From Litsea cubeba (Eukaryota; Streptophyta; Magnoliopsida; Laurales; Lauraceae): a stretch of DNA of 64,000 nt. The stretch is taken from NCBI GenBank assembly GCA_012931725.1, contig CM022946.1, positions 117,937,371 to 118,001,370 of the forward strand, written 5' to 3'. This document shows, piece by piece, positions 39,701-51,700 of the stretch; the stretch's first letter is position 1; every line of letters begins with the position of its first letter. A program made the translations under genes and the position numbers. The notes beneath the pieces were generated by a model, which ran no database searches, was not told the DNA's origin, and was given only the letters and a program-made list of their open reading frames with translations.

Positions 39701-42700
39701 GAATAGGGGTTTGGTGGGTTGTGTAGGGTTTCGGTGGGTTTGTTTAGGGTTCGGTTGGGGTTTAGTTTTGGGATTTGGGGGTTGCGAAAAGGCTGACGAA
39801 GGTGGGAGGCTTCTGGATGTGGGGAGATTTGGGTTCAGAGTGTTCGGTCACTTCGGTGGGCTTGGGTTTAGGAGTTTGGGTGAGTTGGGAATGGTTTGGA
39901 ATGGAGTAGAGGCTATCGATAGGGTTTGGAGGTTTTTTTTTTTTTCTTTTTTCTTTTCCGGAAGGTGGGGTTTTGGCTTTTGTGGAGGCCTGGCTTCTGT
40001 CGATGGGCGATGGATGTGGGTTGGGCAGTGATGAGTTTGAGGCTGAATGGATGATTGGAGGATGAGGATGCAATGGATGGAAGGAACCGGGGTTCACGGG
40101 TAACCTCGAATCGGCGATCTGGACGGCGATCCGGGATCGGATCTTTGCTTTGATACCAATTGACGCAGCTTGGATCCGCAAGCAGTGACGGAATGGGTGT
40201 AGACAAACCCTGTGAGAGAGTTTGCCGAATCCTGGACGGATTCAAGTGAGGACCAACTCCACAGAAGGGAATTAGCCGAATTCCTCTCGGAACTGAATGA
40301 CTCTTCCATTGAAGAGAAAGATAAACCAAACAACTAACTAATCTTTATTATTGAATAATAACGAACTACTTTCCTAATGGAGGGATTACACATTTTATAG
40401 GAAGGGTTGGACATCCCCTTTCCTAGTAGGACTTCGTTTTCCTAAACAATAAAGGAAATAACTTGCTTAATAATCCAAATAAAATAAAACTCCTAAATTT
40501 AATGACGTCTAAATAAATAACAACTCTCTAAATAAGGCTCTTAAGTAATTAAAACTCCAACTAAATGGATGTCCTATTGGGCTTGTGGACCGGGCCCAAT
40601 TAGTTGGCAGACCATGGGTCTGGCCTGCATCATAAAATTAATGAATGTCTTGGGAAGAGGAAAGAATTGATGCGATTGATGCTTGGGAAATAGGAGAGTA
40701 TTGAGAAGGGAGACTAGAGAGAGAAAGCCCTTATTTCTAGTTGACGGTATCTTTTGTCCCCTGAAAAAAAAAAAAAAAAGACGGTACAAGTGACTCATTC
40801 GAGTTGAGTCGGGTTGACTAGACTTGGACCAATCCAATTCAGAGTATGGGTTTTTAACTGGCTGTGATTCCTAGATATGGATACAAGCACGAACATGGGA
40901 TTTGGGATCCGTCTCTATACTTGCTTAAATTTAGGATATAAATACAGATACAGATACAACCTATGATGCCCATATACGGGTAGTAGTACGGGCATGGATA
41001 CGTGGATCATGGATATGACTCGGCACTTTTGAAAATCTAGGACATGGATACGGATAAAGGTATCCTAATTTGTTCTTTAGATCACTTTTGAATTGATGAA
41101 ATTGTCATTGTTTACGTTCTCCTTTCTAACATTTTATATTGAGAGGTAAACAAATTAAAAGAACTGTATGAAATAATAGACTTAGTAAGTAGGATGTGCT
41201 AAACTTGTACCCTGGAAGTATTGGTGCAGAATCAGGTATCAATACAAGCATCGTATTGGTCCGATATGGATGTGGGGCTTGTACAAGTATCTAGGTATCA
41301 TAGGATAGAACTATCTTTTTTTTTTTGAATGGCTACTTTCATTAAAGAGAAAAGCAAGCAGTACATGAGAACTATATTGACAAGCTCAACACCCAACTGA
41401 ATACAAGAAAATGAGGCAAACATGAAACCCCACCAAAACAAGCATTACAAGGGATTAGAACAAGAGCAAACCATACACTACAACCCGACATTTAACCCTG
41501 TAACTTCTTTAGCATGATTTGATCAACAGAGATACCATTGAAGATGGGATTTAACCCAGCTTGCAATATAGAATTTAGTCCTTTCACATAGTCACAGCTG
41601 CTCTCCACCCCTTCAAAGCATCTAGCATTCCTTTCCTTCCATAGAATCCAAATAACTGCAAGGAAGGCTACATTCCAGATTTCCTTGCCTCTAGAATGGC
41701 TAATAGGAGACGTCCAAGACATAAAAAGATCTTTGATGGACCTTGGCAAAGCCCGACTGTAGGAAAACCAGCCTATAATCGAGTTCCAAACATGGTTAAA
41801 AAAAGTGGACTTGGGACCTGACTTGGCCATGGCCGTGTCTAAGTCGGTTGGAACTCGGCCGAGTCAGGTCCAGTCCGCCCAAAAAAAAAAGAAAAAAGAG
41901 AGTTGTGTGGGTGCAAAAAAATGGAAACAAAGGTGGGTTCGATGGGCTAAGACTGTGAGTGTAGTGAAAAGAAGAAGAAGAAGAAAAAAAAGTGTACCAA
42001 GCATATGCAAGATCATTCCAGCACAACATCAACGAGGTCAGCAACAATAGTGTAGCAAAAAGCCCTCACAGCACTCGGCACCAGCCATCAACGCTGCAAC
42101 TGCAGCAAGCAGCTACACCACTGCAACTGCAAGCCCTCATAGCACTGCAACAACAAGCCCTCACATCACCATCCAGTAACACTGCAACAGTAGCTAGCAA
42201 CAGCAACAAGGCAAAAACAATGATGTTTTCTTTTCTTTTTTTTTGGGAGAAGGCATCGATAATTACCTTATGGCAGCAATAAAAGTACAAAGTGCAGAAC
42301 AAACCCACCACGGTATGCTTTTTTTTATTTTCAAATTCAAGGGCTTCTCTCTCTCCAGTGCTGGCCAGTTGTACAAAAATTATTATTTTTTCTGTCCAGT
42401 CCTGTCCTTTCCTCTTGTCCGCTTCTTTTTTTTTTTGTTTTGTTTTGCTTACCGAGTTGACTCGTGAGACTTGCTCGAGTCGTGGGCGAGTCCCACTCAT
42501 TTGAGTCCAAGTCCAAAGGACTCGACTCGGACTCTGCCGATTTTTTAAACCATGGTTCCAAACCATTTTGGCAAATTTGCAATTTAGAGTAAGATGAAAA
42601 ATTCATCATAGGATATAACTATCCTATCCATAACATGAAAAATTCATGTATTTGGGTACATTCACCTCCCACAAAGCAATACGGTTGAGGTAGGACCATG

Positions 42701-45700
42701 GTTTAGAAAGTCGGCCGAGTCCGAATCAACTCGGACTCGACACATACTGTGTAGAATCCTTTGGACTCAGACTCGAATGAGTGGAACTCGCCCAAGTCCC
42801 ATGCGACTTGGGTGAGTCCCACGAGTCAACTCGGTAAGATAAAACAAAAAAAAAGGAAAAAGAAGGGGACAAGAAGAAAGGACAGGACTGGACTAGAAAA
42901 AAAAATTTGTACAGCTGGCTAGCACTGGAGAGAGAGAGAGAGAAGCACTTCAATTTGAAAATAAAAAAGCATACTTGGGTGGGTTCGTTTTGTACTTTGT
43001 ACGTCTTTGCTGCTATAAGGTCACTATTGCTGCCTTTTCCAAAAAAAAAAGAAAAAAGAAAAAAAGAATCGTCACTGTTGCTGTTGCTATAGTTGCAGTG
43101 TTGCTAGCAGGTGCCTGGTGCTGTGAGGGCTTATTGCTACACTGTTGTTGCTGACCTCGTTGATGCTTTGCTGGAATGGTGCTTACATGTGGCTGGTACA
43201 CTTCTTCTTTTTTTCTTCCTTTCACTACACATAATCTTAGCCCGTCCAACCTACCTTTATTTCTCTTTTTTGGCACCCACACAACTGTCTCAAATTTTTT
43301 TCTTTTTTTTGGGCATTCTAGAGGATTGGACCTTGGCCGAGTCGGGTCCCGAGTCCGGTTTTTTTAACCATGGGCATGACGTGGCGCCCACCGACTGTAA
43401 AGTAGGACCTCCCATGATAATGATAATGACCGATCGTTGGGTTTTGCGGATGTTATTGTGATGCAGTACGGTCCAAAAAGAGTAGGGCCAGCTGATGGGC
43501 CCCACCAGGAAAATCTTCTGTCAACTTGCTTACCTTAATTAGATCCTTAATTTAGTAGATTTGCTTTGATTTAGTAAGAGAGATTTAAGTAATGAAATTG
43601 AGAGATTTTAGTGATTTGATTTGATTGAGATATTTTACTGATTATTATAATGAGTGTTTCCCTATTTAGATGATTCCTCTATTACATATAGGGAGGAATT
43701 CTCAGCTGTATGCATGTTATTCATAAATACGATTTCAGAGAATTGTCGCGAGTTATTGTTTGGGCATTCCTTTCCTATTTGCGTTAGGGCTTGAGTCTTG
43801 AGGACTTGAACGCACCGCTAGAGGTGTTGATCTTCGATTGATCGTGGTTGGGCAGCACCAAATTGGTATCAGAGCGAAGACCCAATCTCGGATCGCCGTC
43901 CCGATCGTCGATTCGAGGTAGCCCGTGAATCCTGATCTTTTGATTCACCGTCATTTATCATCATCCATCACTGACATTCATCATCATTCATCACTGTCAT
44001 CAGCATCCTCTACCAATCCCCATCTCCATCCATCACCACACCCACACCCACACCCACACCCCCCTTCCTCCAAAACCATCACCACACCCACACCCACACC
44101 CACCTTCCACCAAAACCATCACCACCATCGACATCCCTTTAACCAAAACCCACCACTGCTCGAGCAGCCCTTCCCCCTCACCGAACACCAAACCACCGAA
44201 CCCAACCCCCTCTTCCATACACCATCTCAGTTAAAGCCTTTCAAAGCCCAATTGAAAAAAAAAAAAGAAAAAAAGAGGAGAAGAAGCAGAGAGAACAAAG
44301 TTCGAGGGAGCATACTTGGCACCATTGTCGTCGTCGACTCCACCACCAGCAACCCAGTCTTCAGCATCAGAAGCCTCGAGGGTGCCCCATCCTTGTTGCC
44401 TTTTTCTTTCTCCTCTCCCTCTGCTTGCACCATTGAGATCCCCACTGTCACAACAGCCGTCTCAGACCCATCGCTTGGTCCAGTTAGCCATCGTCGCACA
44501 CTGCTCCAGTCGCCGCCACATCGCTGACCATCCAATCCTCCATAGTTGACGATTGCCAGAGCCTTTTCCACCCACTCCTCTCTCGTCATCTCTACAAGTA
44601 AGAGAATTCATCTCCAGCCCCTTTTTCATTACATCTGTCTACACTGTACCCAAGACAAATACAAGGGACATTTTCCCATGTGTTTTCTCCCATCGACTTG
44701 TAATGGGCCGAAGTTCAGGTCTGACCTAAACCCAAACCCGACCCAGTAGAGTAATAGTTAAAAAAAAAAGTCACTTTACTTCGCCGACCCAACCCATCGA
44801 GAGCCTCGGTAGGCCTTGTCCAAGTTAGGTGAACAAAAAAATAAAATAAAAATTGTAATTGAATTTTCATGGCCACCCGAGGACGTTAGTACCATGGGTA
44901 CTTCACAAATTACTAGCGGGATGAGCAACTGACCAAATTGGGTCATGACATGGACGATGTGGTTCAACGTCTTGAAATTGTCGAGGCCGCTATTGCTGAA
45001 CTACAGGGAACTCGGCGAACAGAATCTGCTGTCACAGATCTAGATCCACAATCATCTGGAGCCAGAACTCAAGCCATGCCACTATCCCACATTCCCCAAA
45101 CATCTGGAACAAGGGTCCATGTAAATCCAGCCGCACCTGGCCGCCAGCATCAGCATCATGAGACCATGTTTGAAATGGTGCAGCGTCATCTAGCCGAACA
45201 AGGTGATGGCAACCCCCACATTGCACCACCTACAAACGACATCACCAAAAAGGTGAGGCTGGAGGTCTGCGATTTCTTAGGGGATCTCAATCCCAAGGCC
45301 TTTGTCAATTGGCCCAATTCTCTTGATGACTATTTTGCATGTTACTGTCACGACCCAAATTCCGAGGCCCTGTCGGATTCCGGATTGTGATTCTTTGACA
45401 ATATTCACTGAGCATTTATCAAATAATTCCCTCAAGGAATTAGGCAATTAACTCAATCTAATATTCCAATTAGAATTTATGAAAGTCAATAAAACATCAA
45501 TTGTCTCTAAATAAATAAAAATTCCACTAAAAGGGCTAATCCTACTATAAGCTGTTTTAGTATTTCCTGTTCTCTCTTCAGCCCCTCATGCCAAAATCTA
45601 CGGGCTAAACGTCAATCGGCTTTGACCCTCCCATAATGCGATTACCTGAAGGGTGCAACACAACATAGTAACACTGGTGAATGAATTTTCTATACGAACC

Positions 45701-48700
45701 ATATAATACTGAACATGACAAATAAATACAATTTGCACATGGTCCTTAAAATAAACATTCAATAAGAAATTTTCAATAAATTAAAATTAAGCCAATTTCC
45801 ATTACAAAACGCATCTCTGAACTACATCCTTGCACCCGGTCCACCATATCCTGCCACCAAGGCTGTACATGTATATCCAAATGCCACACACGCATTATCT
45901 CTCTATCAACGTCCACCAAGGACTGGCCAAGACAATGACCTCCACGGTCTGCATCCATGATTTACCCGTGTCATGCACATGTTTCCAACCCGGACCACAA
46001 AGTCCATACATTTCACATCCACGTAGGACCCTGAGTTTGAGCTCATTCTCATACTTGTGCTAGTAGTACAGAATGCACTAATCCTCTTGCCAAATCCAAT
46101 TCCCATAACCGATCCATTCATAATATATATATATATATATATATATTCAACACCGCACTATTCATAACATGCATTAATTACACAAGTCATTATTGTGGAA
46201 CCAACCCCATACACTCAACATGTTGATTCACGCCCCACTTCTAGACATAACCGGTGACTGTTAGTGTAGGGCGTGGCCCACCCTTTTTATCATTAATTTA
46301 TTCCTTATGATTTCAGTATTTCATATCATGCAGAATCTCAAAGAATTAGTCCATATAAACTATTTCACAACACCCATAATCCATACTTTTTAAGGGGAAC
46401 TCTATTTATTAAGGGAAACAGGGTTCTTTGGTAATTTTTATAGGAAGTCTGGACCTTTTCATAATTCCCAGTATTTCCAAAGTATGAACAGAACCCTCTC
46501 TGGGATTTCTTGACAGAATCCCAACTCTGTCAGAAACTCATTCACGCCTGATATCTTTGAGGCTGCTGGTCAGGCCCACTCCTTAGGGGACCACGACTAC
46601 CGAGGTCGCCCATGGGTCCCCTTCAAGATCCCTGGTATTGATGAACCATCAAGTGGCCCATGTGGGTCCCACATTCCCCAGAACAGAAAGTCTCCCAGAC
46701 GGTCTGCAAGGGAAAACTCTGAGATTTGCTTCTGGAATTCATATATGGGAAGGAAAATTAAGTTAGGAAGGCTTCTTCTCCATCCTACCGTTACAAATAC
46801 AATCATCTGCAAGCAATCCATCCATCAAAAACATGATACAACCCTGGACTGACACAACCAGGTCGTCAGACACAATAAAACTTGGGACTATTTGCAAGTA
46901 ACCACTCATAAGGCTTCACCGAATTAAATAGATCAATTTATATAATGAAAGCACAGCACCAACATATGAATACAGTATATAACACGGTGATTTTCACAAC
47001 GTTGACCCCTTTCCATTAATGAGGCTTCACACTTTTAATCTTAATCTTATTCATCGTTGGAAAATATAGGAAACTCACTCACTCCCGATACATAATTGTT
47101 GCGTTGCCTATGCGAAAGCGTGGGTCGGACATCCGCTATTTGCACCTTTGCAGAGCGTCTTCTTCCTCCACGCAAGGTCCCGATTTTTCTCCTTGATTCC
47201 AAACAACCAAGCTCTCTCTCTATCAGATTTTCTCTCAAGGGGTAGGAGAAGAAAATTGAATACAAAGAATAAGGGTCGATGGTTTATGTATGCATACATA
47301 TTGGAATTACAGTTCTTCACAAACTGGTCACATAATTCTTCTCAAATAAGTCATACACGACCCTCTCCTTGTTTGAGTTGTCTTACAACTCTTAGTTCAA
47401 TAGTAACTCACTGGTGGACCCTTCAATCTATTAATAAAATAAATCCAACAAGATCTAGGGGTTCCACCTGGGGTCCTACACGGTTCAGGATATTTCAGTT
47501 ACAAAATGAATGATGTCCAGAAGATAGCATTTACGAAGGTTAAGCTCAAGGGTCCTGCACGCATATGGTGGCGAAGTATTGAAAATAGTGAGCTTGCATT
47601 CGGGCATCCCATCATGCAGTGGGAAGAAATGAAGCTTAAACTCAAGCAAAATTTTCTTCCTTCTGACTATATTGACTCCCTCCATAACGGATACCTTAGT
47701 CTGCAACAAGGTACCTACTCAGTCGATGAGTATACCAATCTGTTCCGAGATTACATATTGCGCTGCAATTTAAGGGGTAATGATGGACTCATCACCAACA
47801 AATACATGGAAGGCTTGCGCCCTGATATTCGGCAACGGATTTCTATGTTTGATTTCGCTGATATCAATGAAGCCTATTGTAAAGCCCGCAAAGCGCAGCA
47901 TGAAATCCAGTTACGGAGGCGGGAAAGGTATCAAGCCGGGTAGTTTTCAAATAGAGGGGTACAATATGCCACTCTCATTAACTCCCAATAATTGATTATT
48001 CGACCAAGACTGCCACCTGCATAGCAAAGGCAACCCCAAGGGGTGCAACAAAGGCTGCTTCCTACTCAAAATCAGCGGCGGCAGGCACAACAAAATGATC
48101 CTTGTGTGCGAGGACGTGGTGACAAAAGGGAGGTGATTTGCCATACCTGCCAGCAGAAAGGGCATTATGCTAGAGAATGTCCTCATAGGAATATCTATGC
48201 AGATGATGAAGCAGAAGACAACGAAGAATATGATGAGCACATTGAGATGGAGAAACCTGCAGACGCTCAAAGCCTTGTCAACGATGAATTTCCTGATGAT
48301 GGTGTACAACTTGTATATCTTGAGCATCACATTCTGATCACAGAAGACAAATAGGATGAGCAAGACTCCAATCTTGCACCCATCTTTCGCTCTCGAGTTC
48401 GTTGCATGTTTAAGACTTGCAATATGATTGTCGGTGGAGGCAATGCTATGAATGTTAAGCCGTGGAAAAGCTGAACCTGCCCACAACAAAGCATCCGAGG
48501 CCATACAAAATAGCATCGGTAAATGATTCAACTATTCTGGTTGACAGGCAGATGGTTCCTTTCAAATTGGGCTCTTATGAAGGCACAATCAAGTGTGATG
48601 TCATCCTAATGAAGGTCACACACATACTCTTTGGCCATCCTTGGCTGAAGAAGTTAAAGGTTGTCACTGACAACGACAACAATACTCATACCTTTATGTG

Positions 48701-51700
48701 GAAAGGACGCAAGACCAGGTTATGGCCACTGCAAACCCAGCCTTCTGCTAAGGCCTCGGAAGAAGCAACTACTCCTCAAATACTGACCATGGCCAAATTT
48801 GAACAGGAGAGCAAAGATCAGGGTATGATGTATGCCTTGGTCATCCGACAGGTTGCAGATGACTCCACACGAGTCAATTCAGAAAGAAGTCCAGCCACTC
48901 CTGCAAACTTTCTCCGATCTTATTCTGGATGAGTTGCCCAAAAACCTTCAAGCAATGAGGGACATACATCATGCCATTGATCTAGTCCCTGGCTCTTCAT
49001 TGCCGAACCTTCCTGCATATCAGATGAGTCTAGCTGAGCGCGCCGAACTAAAAGGGTAGGTGGATGATCTGTTGCAAAATGGGTATGCTAGAAGAAGTCT
49101 TAGTCCCTGTGGTGTACCGGCCATTCTCACTCCCAAGAAGGATGGAAGTTGGCGCATGTGTATAGACAGTCTAGCTATCAATAAGATCACGTTAAAATAT
49201 AGATTTCCTATTCCCAGTTTGGATGATATGTTTGAAATGATAACATGAGCAACCCATCTTCTTCAAGATTGATCTGTGAAGTGGTTAGCACCATATTTGC
49301 ATTAGAACAGGTGATGAGTGGACAATGTTTAAGACTAGAGATAGCCTTTATGAATGGTTGGTCATGCCATTCGGGTTAACAAATGCTCCCAGCACCTTCA
49401 TGCGGGTTATGACCCATCTGCTGCAGCCTTATATCGTCGTCGTTGTTTATTTCGACGACATCCTTATTTACAGCAAAACCAGGGAGGAGCATCTCACTCA
49501 TCTGCAAGCTATTTGCCCTCTCCTTCGCCGAGAACGCTTCTACATCAATCAAGAAGTGCACCTTCATGAGTAGTTTTGTTGTATTCTTGGGATTTCGCAT
49601 ATCGACAGAAGGCACCAAAATGGATCTAGAGAAAGTCTGCTCCCACCACAATAACTGAAGTCAGGAATTTTCATGTACTTGCTACCCTTCTATAGGAGAT
49701 TCATAAGAAATTTCAGTAGCATCACTGCTCCAATTACAAAATGCTTAAAGAAGGGCGAGTTCAAATGGACCAATGCCGCAACGCGAGCTTTTGAGCAAAT
49801 TAAGCAAAAAATCATAGCTCCTATCCCGTGCCTTCCAGACTTAGACAAAGTGTTCGAAGTTACATGTGATGCATCCAATGTCGGAATTGGAGGTGTCCTT
49901 ACTCCTTAGCCAAGAAGGATATCCAACTGCCTTCCATAGGGAGAAACTTTCAGACTCGAAGCGCAAGTACTCTCCTTATGCCTTGGAGTGCTATGCTCTT
50001 GTTCTATCACTTCACCATTGGAGGCATTACCTGGTTGGTAGAGAATTTGTGCTTTACTCTGATCACGAGTCTCTCAAGCACCTCCATTCACAACCAAAAG
50101 TGGGAGCCAATTATGCCAAATGGAGTGCTTATGTTCGGGAGTTCAACTTTACCATCCGCCATAAATCTAGCATGGAAAATGTGATAATGGATGCCCTCAA
50201 TCGACGAGCGGATGCTCTCTGTCGCCGGAAACATCTCCTGACCACCATGGCTATTTATGTGATAGGCTTCGAGCAAATCAAGCAGGAATATAAGACAGAT
50301 TAAGACTTCTGCACCATCTATAAAGAGGTCCTTTATGGTGAGCATCTCAAACATCCATATTTTAGCATTCATGATGGATATTTATTTTATGGAAGTCGCC
50401 TTTGCTTGCTGAATACATCTATCCGAGAGCATGTTATCAGGGAACTCCATTCCGGAGGATGCAGTGGACATTTGGGTCGAGATAAGACCTTAGCTCTTGT
50501 CGGAGATAGATACTATTGGCCACACATGACACTCTATGTTTCTCGTATCTTCGAGCGGTGCCGTACATGCCAGCTGGCCAAAGGAAGCAAGAAGAATGCG
50601 GGGTTATATCAACCGTTGCCAGTCCCACAGGCCCCCTGGGAGGATATCAGCATGGATTTTGTGTTGGGACTGCCTAAGACCCGAAAAAAAAAAGTGGATT
50701 CTGCATTTGTGGTCGTGGATTGCTTTTCGAAAATGGCTTATTTTATCCCTTGTACCTCTACGTCAAATGCTTAGAAGGTTACATAGCTCTTTTTTAAAGA
50801 AGTTGTCCGTCTACATGGACTTTCGAACACCATTGTGTTCGACAAGGATACAAAGTTTGTTAGTTACGTCTGGAAGACTTTGTGGAATATGTCAAAGACA
50901 AAGTTGACATTTTCTACTGAATATCATCTACAAACTTATGGTCCAACAGAAGCACTCAACTGTAGCCTTGTGAATCTGCTACGTTGTTTAGCGCGAGACC
51001 ATCTTACCACATGGGATCAAGTTCTGCTTATGGCTGAGTTCACATACAACAACTCAGTCAACTGGTCCACAGGGATTTCTCCTTTTGAAGCAATTACCGG
51101 CACCAGACCACGCCTACCAGTTGATCTTGCTCCCCTTCTAGTAGAGGCAAGAACAAGTGCTGATGCGGACAACTTCATTAGACATATGCAACAGTTCACG
51201 AGGAAGTTCAACACCATATTTCAGCAAGCAATGATTCATATAAACAACATGATAAGTGTTGTCGCTTCGTTTATTTTGCGGAAGGAGATATGGTTATGCT
51301 ACGTAATCGTCTAGAGTGCCTTCTGACAGTTAGAGAGATAGACAAAATCCAGAACATGAGAGAGTGAGATGAATGTCGTCCCTTTCTTGGATCGACTGAA
51401 GTATATTTATAAGGGCTTAATACCCTAATTACAATCCTAATTACAATCATTCATAATCAATTACAGATCCTAAATTTAAGTTACAATCAATCATAATCAA
51501 TTATAGATCCTAAAATTAAGTAAAATCTTTGACTAATTACAAAGCAATAAATAGGAACAATAAATGGGCCTGGACATGGGCCAAAATGGATGGGCCTGGA
51601 TTGACACCTTCCGCCCGGAGCCAATAAAAGCTGCATGCCTGTAACTTAGGACTGTTCAAGATTCTGAAGAAAATTGGTCGTAATGCATGTGTTGGATGTG

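Larger units (their letters stand above)
36595..40632 (-). mobile_element. Ty3-gypsy element, gag-protease only, minus strand
   Basis: LTRs at 36595-37049 (455 bp) and 40161-40632 (472 bp) start TGACG and end CTGCATCA on the + strand. Flanks CAAAA and TAAAA match 4 of 5. The priming site sits next to the right LTR (GCTTTGATACCAA, complement TTGGTATCAAAGC), and the purine tract next to the left (TTCTCCCCGCC, complement GGCGGGGAGAA), so the element reads right to left. LTRs differ by about 5-6% by eye. Gag and protease are recognisable, but reverse transcriptase, RNase H and integrase are absent. It lies antisense in the 19.4-kb CYP71 intron. Confidence 0.88.

Noticed and set aside
39105..40031. 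308-codon + strand open frame, Gly/Trp/Phe-rich
   Set aside because: It is antisense to the leader of the minus-strand gypsy element, of extreme composition, and shows no domain. G/T-rich DNA has few stops, so a long frame is expected by chance.
43925..44527. 200-codon His/Pro/Ser-rich frame
   Set aside because: Lies in the leader of the gypsy element between the priming site and gag; composition follows CCCACA repeats.
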